Below, piece after piece: positions 24,690-38,100 of a stretch of DNA of 64,000 nucleotides. Below the pieces are notes generated by a model that searched no databases, was not told the DNA's origin, and worked only from the letters and a program-made list of their open reading frames with translations. The stretch covers positions 631,840,915 to 631,904,914 of the forward strand of contig OY728123.1 in assembly GCA_963277665.1 (NCBI GenBank), in the 5' to 3' direction. This DNA is from Viscum album (lineage: Eukaryota; Streptophyta; Magnoliopsida; Santalales; Viscaceae). Positions within the stretch are counted from its first letter, which is position 1, and the number at the start of each line of letters is the position of its first letter. A program made the translations under genes and the position numbers.

Positions 24690-25890
24690 TTGATCTATCG
24701 TTTCAAGTTCTATATTTTATGAAATTTATATTTAATTATATATATTTTCATATATATTCCTTATCCATATATCTGTTCATATATTTATTTATATTTATGT
24801 AATTTTTTTAAATTCATTTATTCAATATGTTTGTGTGTGTGTACTTATTTGTCTATTTTTGTTTGTTTATGTTTATGTTTTTATACATATATATTTATAC
24901 ATATGTATGTATATATCTATAAATTTATTTATAATTATAATTATTTAGTTATATTATATATTAATATTTACATACATTTAATAGAATATATACATAAATA
25001 TATATTTGTTTGTCAATACAGAAGCACACATTCACAAAAACATATAATTATATATAAAAGTTATATATACATTTTTATAGGTATATAAATAGTAAAAGAA
25101 TTATTAGTTAAAAAATAGATAAATTTTATTTAAAAAATGATAGCTATTTTTTATTTTCATATTGTTTATACATTTAAAAATGTATTTTATATGTAAATAT
25201 GTTTAAAAATTAATCAATAAAATTAAATGTTTTTATTTATATATTTCTATATATATATATTAATTAGATAATATGAAAAAAAAAATTATAATTTAAACCC
25301 CTTAATATCCATATTAAATTAAGGCCTAGGGGAAAATTCAATCTTCAATAGAAAAAAGAAAGATAAGAAGATCGTCTTAAATGATGATGAAATTATATTT
25401 AATATTAAAAAATTAGTGTATCCTAACTAAAAAATCATTTTTAGAGGCCTTTTAGATGTTTTTACCATGAAAAATAGGGCCCCATGAATTCCCTAGAAAA
25501 ATGGAGTAGATCTTTTCACAAATTTTGATTTAATATATTTTGTACCCCAAACAGACATTGAGATCAAAAGTTATGTATGTTTGAGGGTCAATGTATTTTT
25601 TCATCTTTTCTTAAGATATTCATTTTTTTACTAATTGTTTTCTATAATGAATTTTTTGCGAAATTTATAAAATCGATACTAATTATCAAATCATTAATTA
25701 ATATTAATTTTCAATTATTCTAAAAGTTTATTTTCACTAAATATATTATATATTGAATGTCAATACCTATTTATTAATATATGAATCATATTTAAGAAAA
25801 TATTATATATGCATATCAGTATAAATATATTCTTATATAGAAACTCGTTTCATTTGAATGTATAATGTTTTTTTATAAAGTTCGCATTTT
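24690..25890. other. AT-rich, TATA-rich spacer in CACTA-1
   Basis: Long runs of TATATA, TTTATA and TATGTATG-type low-complexity sequence, with open frames such as 24831-25088 made of repetitive Y/I/C codons that are not genes. Nothing else seen. Confidence 0.6.
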
Positions 25891-25894
25891 ATTA

Positions 25895-26109
25895 GTTCTA
25901 AAATAGGGGTTTTGGTATAGATTAATGGTGTACCTTAATCAATTGTAACAAAAATACTGATAAAAGGTGGCCTTCACAAGAAATAAATACTCGCTAATAA
26001 AGAGGGTAATTTGTTCATGCTTTTTTAGTACTAATAAAATCACCCCATTAATCAAAAAAATTAGCACTGATACATATTGGCACTAAATAAGCACAATTCA
26101 GTAGTAGTG
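25895..26109 (+). repeat. CACTA-1 subterminal region and terminal inverted-repeat motif
   Basis: Repeated words such as TAGTACTAATAAAATC, TTAGCACTGATACA and GGCACTAAATAAGCAC lead to CAGTAGTAGTG at 26099-26109. This is the layout of CACTA ends: many short transposase-binding-like motifs followed by a terminus that reads CACTACTACTG inward. The 3-bp target duplication cannot be confirmed because the opposite end is not in the window. Confidence 0.6.
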
Positions 26110-26445
26110 AGTAAAATAAATTATTAGAAAAAATTAATTCATCTATAAAAATACCAAAAATGTTTTTTCATTGTACTATCAAAATTTAAAATTCATTTTT
26201 AATAAATGATACCATTTTTCAATGCTAAAAAAAATGATGATAAATGTGATACATTTATAAAAACTAACTAAAAGTGCTCATAGAGGTTTCATTTATCAGC
26301 ACTAAAAAGTATTTTAATAAGTGGAACCACTTTATCCTATCTTCTCTTTTAGTGCTAATAACTACTACCCTTTATTAGCGCGTTAATTAGTGATGATAAA
26401 ATGCACTCCATTAACAACATTAAAAAACATTGGTAAATGGAAATA
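26110..26445. repeat. Second CACTA-type subterminal stretch
   Basis: Words of the same style (TTATCAGCACTAAAAAGT, TTTTAGTGCTAATAACTAC, TTAGTGATGATAAAATGCAC) sit on the other side of the CACTA-1 end. It may be the end of a neighbouring CACTA (possibly CACTA-2) or an extension of CACTA-1. No clear CACTA terminus is visible at 26110. Confidence 0.4.
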
Positions 26446-27030
26446 TGGATAATTTAATTTATATATCTGTATTTATATATTATTAGAAATTATTTATATA
26501 ACAATAATTATATATATATATATATAATATATAAATTTGATTTATATAACTATATAGTAACAATAAAATTATTATCAATCTTATTTCTTGAATTATATAT
26601 TAATTAAAATAATAAAAATTTTATTAATCAATAAAAATATTCAATGATATATTTATAAACATTAAAAAAGTATATTTGGATATGATATTTTAAAATATTA
26701 TATATAAATTTATACAAATATATAAATAAATATATTTATTTATTTAACTGTATTTACAATATATATATATATACATATATAATTTATATATACATATTTA
26801 TATGTTCTTAAATAAGATTTATTTACTAGAAAATTTATATGATTTGGTTTATTCTTTTAAAATTATCTTTAATTATATAAATATATAGTTATAATTAAAA
26901 ACACAAATATAAGTGTGTGAATATATATTTATTAATTTATAATGATATGATGTATATAAATAAATATATAAATACATTAAGCATAGTTCTTATTCAAATT
27001 AATATATTTATATTCATGTTAAATAATTTA
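26446..27030. other. AT-rich spacer
   Basis: Almost pure A/T with TATATA runs (26510-26530, 26758-26785). No gene or element feature seen. Confidence 0.6.
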
Positions 27031-27590
27031 AAATATACCCATTTTGTATGTATGTGTATTCATGTGTTTAGATGTGGATGTATGTTTATGTTTGTATGTG
27101 TGTGTATATATGTGAATATATGCATGCAGATGTTTGTGTGTGTATGTGTTTTTATGCATTTATAGGTTTATGTATGTGTATGTATGTGGTTTATGAATAG
27201 TTATGTGTTGTGTGTGTATCTGTGTTTATGTGTATGTATATAGGTGTTTGTGGTCAATAATTTTATGTTTATGTGTACATGTACACATGTATGTATGTAT
27301 ATTTATGTGCATGTATGTGTATGTACGTGTATGTGTATGTTTATATATGTATATGTATGTATGAATTAGTATATATTTGTATTTGAATGTGTATTTGTGT
27401 GTGTGTGTGTGGATGTATGTATGTGTATGTTTATGTGGTATGCATATGTATTTGTATGTATGTGTATCCATGTGTATGTTTGTGTATGTACGTGTATGTA
27501 ACTGTATGTATCAGCATGTGTATGTGTGTGTGTGTGTGATATGTGTGTGTATGTTTATGTATGTATATGTCTTTCCATATGTAATTGAGT
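27031..27590. repeat. TG/TA microsatellite block
   Basis: Interrupted (TGTA)n, (TG)n and (TATG)n, for example GTGTGTGTGTGTG near 27396-27408 and 27520-27537. It generates long open frames on both strands (27226-27471, 27377-27640) that are repetitive cysteine/valine/tyrosine or threonine/histidine strings and not proteins. Confidence 0.85.
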
Positions 27591-28479
27591 TGGTGTATGA
27601 AATTAATTTCTTGTTTATGAATATGAACATGAAAATATAATTATATAACTGAAAAAATCGACAGTTTTTTCAATTTAAAATATCTCATTGTAGTGTATGT
27701 ACACACACACACATGTATGGACACACAATCATCGGAATATCATTTGGGTTGTCAAATCTATTTAATGCAATTTTATATAGAAATATATATATACACATGT
27801 GTAATATTTTTGTAATTTTTTCATTTTTTAATATGTATTTATAGATTTTTAATTATTAATATTTAATAGTTTTAATATGTTTTTAATTTATATAACTTAT
27901 ATTTATTCTTTTTTAATAAATTTATGTTTAAATATTTATACAATAAATGTGCATTCATTTTTAATTAGTAATTTATTGTGAATAATATTTTAAAAATATA
28001 ATTTTATATTTTATTCGTCTTTATTTTAATATGATTACATTTCTAATATTTTTTAACAGATATATTTAATATTATTTATTCATTTTCAATATATTTTTTT
28101 AATTTATTTTGTTTTAATTACTAAATTTTATTCATTTTTTAAATTAAGTCATTTAATATTATTTATTCATTTTTAACACTTATCCATTTTTAATATTTTA
28201 ATTTAATATTTTTATTGTGTATTCCTTTATTAATAGTTAGTTATACATTTTTTAAAATTAATATTTAATACTTTAAATATGTATGTAGTTTATATAGTTA
28301 AATTTTTTCATTTTTATTATAATATATTTGTATTTAAATCTTTATACAATTTTTATTTATTTATTTTTCTAAAGAGTTTGATGTACATGCCCTCTTTATT
28401 AAATAAACACAATTATGAAGGGGATTGGGCTAAAATGAAAGAATATGATAGAAAAAATTCAAACAATGATAGTGATTAG
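27591..28479. other. AT-rich spacer
   Basis: AT-rich sequence with repeated ATTTAATATTATTTATTCATTTT-like wording (27970-28210), perhaps a degenerate low-complexity repeat. No gene seen. Confidence 0.5.
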
Positions 28480-30545
28480 ACAACTCAAGAACGAGTGCAT
28501 AAACTATTAAAAATGGCTCAGCCACACTATCCATGAGGAAGGATAACCCTCCTTCAAGTCTTACCCCATTGTCATGGTCCACCTCTATCTTTGAAAGGCA
28601 CATAAAAAATCAGCCTTCACAACTTCAATATCAGATGCACTAACACCTATTTTCATATCCCCATCAGAACTTTTGGAGGTGATAAATTAAAACGAGTTAT
28701 GAGCCTTGATTATCATTTATATAGAAGATAATTTGTATACTTTCCCACGTTTGACAGAAACAAATTCATTACGAACTACCTCAGTATGATTCCTTGAGGT
28801 AGCTCCCAACACCTCATCATTAAAATATTCCATATCTTTTCGAGAAATAATCACCATGGTAATTGGTATTTTATCAATTACTATAGAGAGAATAACCAGG
28901 TTTTTGGAAGGTGATGAAGTTGGATAACCCAAGGAAATCATATCCTGTTATTGTCTTAAGATTTAAGGCTCATCCGGACACCTACAGTCATGTGAAATCC
29001 CATTATGAGGCTTTATATTAGCCTGAAGACTTCTGAGACTCTCTATGGATGAAAAATAAACACCAGTTAGAAGACATCTAATGATCCCCTTCCCACTTTT
29101 AGATGAGGAGGAATATGAATTAATAAATTCCAGCTTATCAGATTTTACCGAAATTGATTTATAGGTCTCACCAGAGGAAATACTTAAGGAACTTCCCACT
29201 TAATCAACAAAGAGAGGGGTACCATTGACAATACTATTGAAGACACTACCCCATGCCACCCTAAACTTGTTCAGAAGAGGGACTATTGTTAATCCTAGTT
29301 CTCATTAGAATAGTAGCAATCATCATTATCCTACCTTTATGACCTTAATCAAAAATTATTATTTATTCCTTGTAAAGAACATGGTCTACATCCTCTTTAG
29401 TAGTAAATTCAGAATCTGTCTGACCATCATTATATACCCCACCAACATGGTCCTCTATAAATCCCTTAGTTAGTTCATCATTAAAGGTGAAACCATAAAG
29501 GATGCATTGCTTCTCAACCACTAAGAAAGCTCCAACAGAACTATCAAATTTAGATTAGATCTATTAGGGGTAGGGGTTTCTAGCTCCCTAGTCTCTAGAA
29601 TGTCAGCCTTAACAAAATTTTCAACTACCACCATTGTTTTTTATTCTCATTAATATTATCCCAGTTCTAATATCTAATCACCGTATTACATTATTTTAAT
29701 GTAAAATAAGCATCCACCTATGTGTGACTATCTAAAACATTTTCAATGGGAGATCTCACTGGTCCTAGCTCAAGACCATGGGGATCATGCATAAAAACAT
29801 GTGCTCTTTAATTTTTTCACTTCTTTTTATTTTGACGACTCTTTTCATTAAGTCTAATAAAATAGAATAAAGTGTATATGGAATCCTTGGAACAATAATC
29901 CTTTGAATGATATAAAGTAAAAAATGGAGGAATATTTTCATATTTAATTTATATATCAATATCATCCACATCTGTAGAAAAAAACCTTTCAACTAAAGAA
30001 CAACCAAGGTCAATTTCAATAAGAATTTTAGAAAACTAACAAAATTTGGAAACCTCAATGGGTCTATTCATTATAACTGGGACAAAAATGGCAGAGGTAG
30101 TGTTAAAAAAATATTTTTGGATATCATAAAATCATATTTAATCCAATTATTTTAATCCATCCTTAGTATTTAGTATTTATTAAACTAAAGGGATTGAAGT
30201 AAAATCCACAATCCTGAATGGTCAAAATGTCTAGCCAGAGAGCATTAGACCCCTATCCCCACACTATCCATTTTAAGTATTCTAATGGAACCAAAATATG
30301 AAATAAAACCCATACTTATTGGAATGTATCTCCAATCCGAGAAGTTGAAATTAGCAGATTGATCGTGGATAAAGTCCTCAATACTCCAGGGTATTGAGAT
30401 GATGGGATTATTTAGCTGAGTTATAATAGAAAACCTATAAATTTGAAATGATTCCTCAATCACCACCCTAATTCCCATTACATGGGATGTGTTACGCCTT
30501 CCCATCACATGCTTCGTTAAGGAATCATTCAACAAAAAATGTGTT
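28480..30545 (-). pseudogene. Second LINE-type ORF1 remnant (DUF4283-like), minus strand
   Basis: Minus-strand pieces of a DUF4283/zinc-knuckle protein. The N-terminal part at 30535-30245 includes RVVIEESFQIYRFSI and a PWSIEDF-type segment. Further on (about 30070-29970) comes VPVIMNRPIEVSKF, then FSKILIEIDLGCSLVERF, matching the family's …IGxPIxVD… and …SRVxIEIDLxxxLP… blocks. IKYENIPPF follows at about 29950, where the family has …VxYExxPxFCxxC…; the knuckle cysteines are mostly lost. C-terminal low-complexity frames run down to 28480 (29199-28963, 28941-28717). Stops and frameshifts break it. No reverse transcriptase is seen. It is a different copy from that at 4290 and too diverged to say whether it is the same family. 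Confidence 0.55.
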
Positions 30546-31165
30546 ACATGTTGACATCTTCTTCACTCGTGATCCCAATGTGTGTGAGACATTTCTGGTG
30601 TGCTAAATCCTTTGAAGAATCATCTAATAAAGATGCATTTGAAATAATATTTATGATATGTTTTATATTTTAAAAAATTAATATATATTTATTTTTATTT
30701 TAATATTTTTAAATTAATGTTTTTATACTGTTGTAAATTAATCATTTAAAGTTAGTAATTTATTATAAATATTTTTTATTTAAAATAAATTTTTGGTATA
30801 TATTCATATTTATTTTAATATTTATTCATTTTTTAATTTCATATATATTATTTATTATTATTTAATATATTTATAATTTATATAATTAATATAATTTATT
30901 TATTTTTATGATTTTTTATATTTATAAAAATAATATTATTTGTTATTTCTAAATATTTATTAAATTTATGTAATTAATTTCTTTGATTAATTTAATATTC
31001 CATATTCATTTATAATATTTTTTTAATTTAACAATCTTTAATATCATTATAATTTACTTATATTTAGTATTTATTTTTTTATGATACATTTATTTTTTAA
31101 TTTTTAACATTAATGTTTATATAACATGTAATTTAATGTAATTTTTAAATTTATTTTTAAATATT
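30546..31165. other. AT-rich spacer
   Basis: Nearly pure A/T low-complexity sequence. No gene or element boundary seen. Confidence 0.5.
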
Positions 31166-32607
31166 TATAAACTAGTGTTTATCAGTGACGAATGTATACT
31201 TTATCCTTGCAAAATATAGCACTGATAATGATATACTTTATTATCACTAAATTTAGAATTAATAAAGCTATAAATCAGTGTTGATAAAAAGTGAACAAAA
31301 TTTTTTGATGGTAAAGTTATCTTTTATTGTTGATTTTTAATATGACTAACAAAATACTTTATATTCTAATAAAATAACCCAAACAAAGATCTATGCTCCT
31401 CATATTGTTCATGATTACTGCTGAAGACATACATTATTGTAATCTCAAGGGACATTTATTATGAATCCAAACTCAAAACTAATCGTATGATTTTAAAAAA
31501 ATGTTTCCTTAACTTCTCAAATGATTTAGTGCATATGCATTATGTTTTTTTCCTTCCCAAACAGTGGTGTGCACAAATCCCTCACTAATATTCTTGCATC
31601 ATACCACCATTTTGAAATGATTTTTTTTCTCATATTATCACAGTAGTGATTCTTGTCTTTTGTCTTCCCATACCTTATATATATTCCTTGTTTTGTCTTG
31701 TTGGTCCAGTGTCTTCCCCTTCATTAGTTTCAAAATATATGATTATTTTAACAAATGGAATCATTTTTTATTTTGTGAATATATGGTTTTTATTTGAAGG
31801 AATGAGGTAATCTCAGGTAACATTGTGAACATCTATTTGTGTTTAAATTTTATAAATTGGGTTTAGAATTCATGAGTCTTATTTTGAGAATTTTTTTGTT
31901 ATAATGTGAGTCTATAAAAAAACTTTAGATATGAAAAGTTTCACTTAGATGTTTGAATTGATATTTGAAAATTAATCTATATAATGAAATTTTACATTAG
32001 ATTATTCATGTTATGTTTTTCATACTTTGAGGAGTATTTCATAGACAATATTGCCTAGGTTATTTTAAAATGGTTGATAAGTGATTATTTAATGACTTAA
32101 AATGTTTTCTCACACCATATACCTTCTTTTTAATGTGTTCTTTAACATTTAAAATTCTTCCTTAAAACATGTTTTCACATATTATGCTTTCGAAAATTGC
32201 AGAAATGTTGAGAAAAATGAATAATTTCATTTGATATATGTTTTGAAAGTGAAATAATATTATATATACCATAATAATTATTTGGTTATATAAATCCATA
32301 TCTTTCTTATTCACATTGATAGTGACATGGAGTGAATTATATCCCTCAATGAATCCATCCAGAAAAATACAAAGAATAATGATATGTGACATGTTTGGAT
32401 AAAAAATTAGTGTTATTATATTTTTTATGAATATAATTATTTTTCTTCAATGGTTCTAATGTTTTGTTGATTTAATAAAAAAAATTAATCAAATATGATG
32501 ACTATGTGTGTGTGTGGGTAAATAATAGCCATTTTGGAATCAAAACACATACCTTCTATGTATTTAAATATTTATGGTAGAATGTGAATGTTAATGAATA
32601 AAATATT

Positions 32608-32612
32608 ATGGA
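32608..32612. repeat. Left target-site duplication of element G (ATGGA)
   Basis: ATGGA just before TGTAACATACC; the identical ATGGA follows the other LTR at 41948-41952. Confidence 0.9.
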
Positions 32613-34681
32613 TGTAACATACCACCCCATATCATTGGCTTGAGAGGGTGGAGGAATTACACTTTTCCTTAAGAAACATTTCGAAGACACCAAAGACTGG
32701 AAATAAATGCCGAGAGCTTCATGAATAGTTGGGGGATGATTTTCCATTTTGAAAAATAATAACTAGTCAGACTCTTCATTACCAACAATACCATATAATG
32801 CATGTGGACATAGCAACCCAACCATGTATTACCAAAAAAAAACCATGTTTTTCCACAATACAACCCAAAAACCAATAAAACCAGACCCAATATCAGATTA
32901 CTATGTGGAAGACTAAACAAGATACCCAATATAAACTAGGAAACACTTCACATCTCCAAACTAAGATTCATGCTCCATGAACCAACACATATCCCAAGCA
33001 TCACCACGATCCAATAGCAATGAGATGCTTTGCCTTTACCTGTGTCCTGGAATACGACAACTGTAAAAGAACCAAAGTGAAAAAAGGAGGGGGTAAGTAC
33101 TAATACTCAGTAGGTTTTCCCCAAATTACACCCCTACACTCATCACTATGATAAAACTATTAGTACATTTATATTAGGTGGTTTATATAGAATATTTAAT
33201 AGTGCAACAACTTACTACATTCCGAAAACCCTAACCAAGATATAAAAAACAAAGGAAATTCACAATATTCCATATGGAATATCCCCATCACACATTAGCA
33301 CAAAAAATTACATCTTTTCAAAGAAACACACAATATGAAACCATTATGATGGGACTTTCATCCATCCTATTCACCCCATTCTCAACTAGTAGTAATTCCC
33401 ACACACTTATCCTTTAATGGTGGCCATTATGTCCACTATCCATCCCCTTTTATAGTGGTACTCCCGTCCCACTACACACAAAATTAAATAAAGCCATAAT
33501 TCTTAACCCATGACCAAAAATATCACAACATGGTCACTACATCATGTAAACAATTCATCTTTACCAAACTATACCTCAATCACATCAATAATTTCAACAC
33601 ATGCCCATTCATTTCAATAAATCACTCATTATTGAAAAAACTATTATCCATTTTCCTATTCCAACCAACATTCCAATAAACCACACTTTAATTAAAAACC
33701 ATTTTCATCAACAATTTTCACAAATAAACCAAAGTGACTAATTTTAAAATCTGTATTTTAAAATCAAACATCAAGAACGTTACATGACCAAGGTCCCTTT
33801 TTTCCCAAAAACCCCCAAAACATTACCAAAGGGGTTTCTTACAAATTTTAAACATTTAATTCACCAATTAATTTAAATAAAAAAAATTAATTGGAACAAG
33901 ACTTCTAGTTCTAACAATGAAGTGATGCGACAGAAGCCACATACCTTTAGGGTTTTGGTTAAATCAACGCACATGTAATCCCACCCAAATCCGGTGAATG
34001 CTCTACTGAAACCATTCTAGATCTCCTTACCTAACATCCACATGCCTTAAAATCCACACCCAAGGAAAAAAGAAACTTATTTCTACATTTTAAGGATATA
34101 GATATAGAAAACCAAGAATAGGATAAGAGTATATCAAGAGGAAACCAAAGGGAAACCAAGAGAAGAGACTTACCCGGGAGGAACCTCCTTCAAAATTCCT
34201 TGAAACCCCTTTGAATTGCTTCCAAAATGAGTGGATGATCCCCTATAACCCCGTAGAACCAAAAATCCCGAGTTAGGCATGAGTGGGAGAATATTTGGAT
34301 TGAAATAGGTTAAGTCCAAGAGAGCCCTAATTTAAAAACCCTCTTTTTTTGTGGCCGCATTGTTTGCTCCCACAGATTGGAAAACCATATGCTAACCATG
34401 TGCACGCCACTATATAAAGATAATGGTTCCACACAGTTTCCTCATATGATTTGGAAAATTGTGCATATTCTATGTGAAGCCTATTATCTCCTCTTGCACA
34501 GTTTCCTGGAGAACCAACATGGTTTTCTCTAACCATGCTCAAACTGTGCGCCCTTAGAAAAGAACTGAAACTTATTCAAAACCATTCCATACTCTCCCAA
34601 GCTCTTCAAAAATCATCGCAAGAACATTATGCACCTAAAAAGTAATAAAAAGAATACATACCTCAATATGGGGGTGCTACA
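32613..34681 (-). repeat. Element G 3' LTR
   Basis: On the minus strand starts TGTAGCACCCCCATATTGAG (from 34681) and ends …GGTATGTTACA (at 32613). It matches 39877-41947 along its length, for example CCCCATATCATT then CTTGAGAGGG at both inner ends. Contains no gene; open frames at 32669-32929 and 34327-34542 are parts of the LTR. Confidence 0.9.
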
Positions 34682-34693
34682 TTTTCCCCAAAA
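34682..34693 (-). other. Element G polypurine tract
   Basis: TTTTGGGGAAAA on the minus strand lies directly before the 3' LTR start TGTAGCACCC, where second-strand priming is expected. Confidence 0.7.
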
Positions 34694-34734
34694 TTGGACT
34701 TTCTATCCTCAAAAAGTAGGGAACCTTTGCATTT

Positions 34735-36265
34735 CCAAAATAACTCGGGCCATTTCTCGGCCATCTAATTCTCATGTTCCTAAGTCTCATCTTCAAACTA
34801 ACCAGGCTACCACAAAACATGAACTAAACTAATGCTTTTACAATGCAATACGTTCTCTTGCATATACACAATTCACACTGGCATGTGCACCAAGGAAGCA
34901 TCTGGTTCTAGCTCAACATGATCCCAAAAAATCACATAGTCATGGTCTGGAATATACTTTTTCAACTGTGACACATTAAGCACATTGTGAACCGCAATAA
35001 AATATGGTGGAAATGCCAAACAATAAGACACCTATACAATCTTATCAAGTATCTCAAAAGACCCAATTTACCTCAGAGATAACTTACCCTTCTTCCCAAA
35101 CCAACAATGTCTTAACCTAGGATTGATTCTTAAAAACACATAATCACCCACCTCAAATGACAATGGTCGTCGGCGATGGTCTGCAAACGATTTTTGACAA
35201 CTTTGAGACATCTTTATCCTTTTCCTAATCAAATTAATTCTTTTGTAGTCTTTGGTACAAGACTCAATCTGATCACTGAAGTCTCACCCGTTTCTGACCA
35301 ACATAGTGGAGAATAGCAAGGATTCCCATGCAAAGCCTCAAACAGATCCATATATATCAAATCTTGATAACTATAATTATAGGATAACTCCACCAATGGT
35401 AATTAATCCTCCCAATAACTAGAAAAATCCATCCCACAATCCCTTAACATATCCTCTATGGTTTGTATCATCCTCTCATATTATCCATCATTCTAAGGAT
35501 GATATGACGTAATCATCGTCAACTATGTGCCAAGGGCTTACTACAATGATCTACAGAAACGAGATGTGAACCTCAGATCTGTATCTAATACAATCAAAAT
35601 TGGAACACCATCCTCTTTACCACATCCCATATATATATTTTGGAAAAATCCTCCACCATCTGAGAATCCCAAATCTGGATGAAATGGGCTAACTTTGTGA
35701 GTTGATCGACAATCACCCATATGCCATTATGTTTCCTGACCATTCTTGGGAGACCCGTCACATAATCCATTTCTATGTTTTCCCATTTCCACAATGGGAT
35801 AGTTAAGGAATACAACATGCCTATTGGTCACTAATGCTCTTCCTTGACTTGCTAATAAGTCATGTATCTCGAGACAAACTCAGCCACATCCTGTTTCATA
35901 ACATCCCATCAAAATTGTGCCTTCAATTACTTATACGTTTTCTAATTTTAGGATGTCAATCCCACGTAGAATTATGATAAGCCTTGATAAGTTACTCTCG
36001 AAAATCCACTGGCGCCACCATCTGATTCTGAATACACAAGACTAAATTCCCATTTAGTTCCTAGTTCTCAAGGGTCTCCCGACCATTGATTTTTGACATC
36101 ATCGAGATACATTCAGAATTAGATGCTTGTGCCTCTTTATGAAAACCAACCAAGTTGGAACCAACAAAAATGTAAAGAAGGCCACTCTGTCACCCTGAAC
36201 ATCACATTGCAACCACATATTGATTATGGCCGACATCAACTTCCACTGATCAGATGCCTATTTCA
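34735..36265 (-). pseudogene. Element G integrase remnant with chromodomain-like tail
   Basis: The catalytic core is clear at 35818-35594: WKWENIEMDYVTGLPRMVRK, then WVIVDQLTKLAHFIQI, carrying the first catalytic aspartate (MDYVTG, family MDFVxGLP). The later D and E are lost in broken frames. The C-terminal region at 35290-34735 reads RRRPLSFEVGDYVFLRINPR (basic strand), then KGKLSLR and IGSFEILDKI, the GPF-type box with P replaced by S, then VLNVSQLKKYIPD (family VFHVSxLRKYxPD), and a final VHVLW…MAEKWPELF segment like the end of chromovirus integrases. It would have inserted the cDNA into chromatin. Stops interrupt every section. Confidence 0.8.
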
Positions 36266-36700
36266 CCACCTGAGAATATGATTTAATACTTAATGCATCA
36301 GCCACCAAATTTTCATTACCTCGGGTGTACATTAAGTTGAAATCGATCATCTAAAGATATTTGATCCATCTTATTTTACTCAAGTTTTTAATATATTTGT
36401 GAGAAGATATGTTTTAATCTTTTATGGTAATTTAACACTATAAATTTCTCACCGAAGAGATAATAAAACCATATTTTTTAAAGTATGAACCACTACTGCC
36501 AACTCCAAATCTCGTGTTGGTAATTCTTCTCATGAAAACTCATCTATCATGAGCCATATGAAACCACATGATCCCCCAGCATGAGAACACACCCCAACCC
36601 AAATCTTGGATACATAACAATACACCACCTACCCTTTCCTTAGTTCCGGAAAAACCAATATTGGTGTTGATGTTAGGAAAACCTTTGACTCTTCAAATCA
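36266..36700 (-). pseudogene. Element G RNase H remnant
   Basis: Minus-strand pieces match the gypsy RNase H: EELPTRDLELAVVVHTLK (about 36525-36470; family Y/HDLELAAVVxALK), KIKTYLLTNIL (about 36405; family KSLKYxFxQKxLN), and a closing VHPR…ADAL-type sequence near 36300, equivalent to YHPGKANVVADALSR. It would degrade the RNA template during reverse transcription. Inactive through stops. Confidence 0.7.
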
Positions 36701-36849
36701 TTTCTGGAACTACTCATCCCATTGAAATGGGATTTTATTCTTTTTAAAAGTTTTCATCGGTGAATCCATTTGTGATAAATCACGAAAAAACATTGGTAAT
36801 ACTCATCTAGATCGAGGAAGCTCTGTTTCTCAAAAACATTATTTGGTGG

Positions 36850-37600
36850 TTTCCATGAGATAACTATCTCTATCTTTTATGGATCAACTGAAACACCCCT
36901 CTTAGAGATAGAATGTCCAAGTAAACAAACCTCATGTATCAAGAAGTCACACTTTGAAAATTTGGCATACAATTATTGATCTCTCAAGATCCCCAACACA
37001 ATCGCCTGGTGATTCTCATTCTCTACCCTTGTCCTTGAATACACCAGTATATCAACCACGAATACCACCACAAAAGAATCCATATATCTCTGAATTATCT
37101 GATTCATCATTACCATGAACAATGTTGGTGCATTCATTAGACCAAAGGGCATAACCACATACTCATAATGGCCATATCTACTTCTTAAAGATAGTTTCGA
37201 GATATCATCCTTACCCACGCACTATTTGTGATACCCTGAACTCAATTAAATCTTAGAGAACCACTAAGATCTACTTAACTAGTCAAAAAAATCATCAATG
37301 CCTAGAAGTGGATATCGGTTCTTTATTGTAACCAGATTAAGTTTACGATAATCAACATGGATCTGTAAGGTTCCATCGACATTTTTAACAAACAAAATGG
37401 ATACTTCCTATAGAGACGTGATTGGCTAGATGAACACTTCATTTTATAACTCTTCCAACCATAACTTTAATTCCTTCAATTTTTCTTCTACTATTAGGTA
37501 AGATGGAAGTGAGATAGGATTGGTCCCTAGAAAGAGATCAATTGTAAACTTCACTTCTCTCACGGGTTGAAACCCTAAGAATTCTTTGGGAAATATATCC
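36850..37600 (-). pseudogene. Element G reverse transcriptase remnant
   Basis: Strong match to gypsy RT on the minus strand. In order: REVKFTIDLFLGTNPISLPS (about 37555), [20 protein letters not shown] with [16 protein letters not shown] after it (about 37395-37280), FSKI near 37245, SRYGHYEYVVMPFGLMNAPT (from about 37180), then MDSFVVVFVVDILVYSRT (about 37085-37030). The catalytic box, canonically F-x-D-D-I-L-V-Y-S, reads FVVDILVYS, with the first aspartate changed to V. Stops near 37430 and 37280-37220 break it. It would have synthesised cDNA in virus-like particles. Confidence 0.9.
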
Positions 37601-37759
37601 ATAAACTGATGAATATCTTCTAGAAAAACACTATAGTCAACACTTCCACTAATGCCAATGAAAACACTTCTAACTGATATGAGATCATTCCAAAAGTAGG
37701 TTCCAACAAATCTGTTTCACCCATATTTGCATTCTTCTCCCCTCTATAGAGATGTTCAA

Positions 37760-38100
37760 TGCCATCCTCTGTAGTAAAACCAACTATTCACACATATAAA
37801 TTTATGTGGGCCTTAAACATCGCCAACCAATACATTTCTAGGATTATATCACAAGCATCTATCTCAAGTACTGAGAAATCCCACATCAATTTGATTCCAT
37901 CCACAACCAAAAAGTGCCCTCGACATAGGAAGGCTCAACACTCTCTTTCACCTAGAGTTGTTTGTAGTTTCAAAAAAGAAGGCATCATTTCCATGTGTAA
38001 ACCCAAAAAATCAATGATGGGAGAAGAAAGAGTAGAATGGGAATCACCCATATCAAACAAAGCATGTATAAATTTTTAATTTAAAATAATTGTACCTCAC
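37760..38100 (-). pseudogene. Element G aspartic protease remnant
   Basis: Minus-strand reading ALFDMGDSHSTLSSPIIDFL (from about 38065) matches the active-site block of retrotransposon proteases (xLxDSGAxHSFxS), with the DSGA motif decayed to DMGD. Downstream EIDACDIILEMYWLAMF (about 37870) corresponds to the conserved …FDVILGMDWLxxH…. It would process the Gag-Pol polyprotein. Confidence 0.75.

Larger units (their letters stand above)
19441..26109 (+). mobile_element. CACTA-1 (En/Spm-type) transposon, 3' part
   Basis: Remnant of a CACTA transposon: C-terminal pieces of the tnpD-type transposase at 19480-20480 in plus orientation, then long AT-rich DNA including a tandem array (22400-24680), then a subterminal region ending in CAGTAGTAGTG at 26099-26109 (terminal motif CACTACTACTG in reverse). 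Its left part was displaced by insertion of element C at 19440 and is not in the window. The 20481-22390 stretch has no frame I can name; 21560-22230 has a coding-like look but no recognised domain. Confidence 0.65.

Noticed and set aside
24831..25088. 85-codon frame that looks membrane-spanning
   Set aside because: Encoded by (TATA/TGTT)n-type low-complexity DNA.
27226..27640. Overlapping 81- and 87-codon open frames on both strands
   Set aside because: They lie in a TG/TA microsatellite; the peptides are repetitive strings with no protein-like composition.
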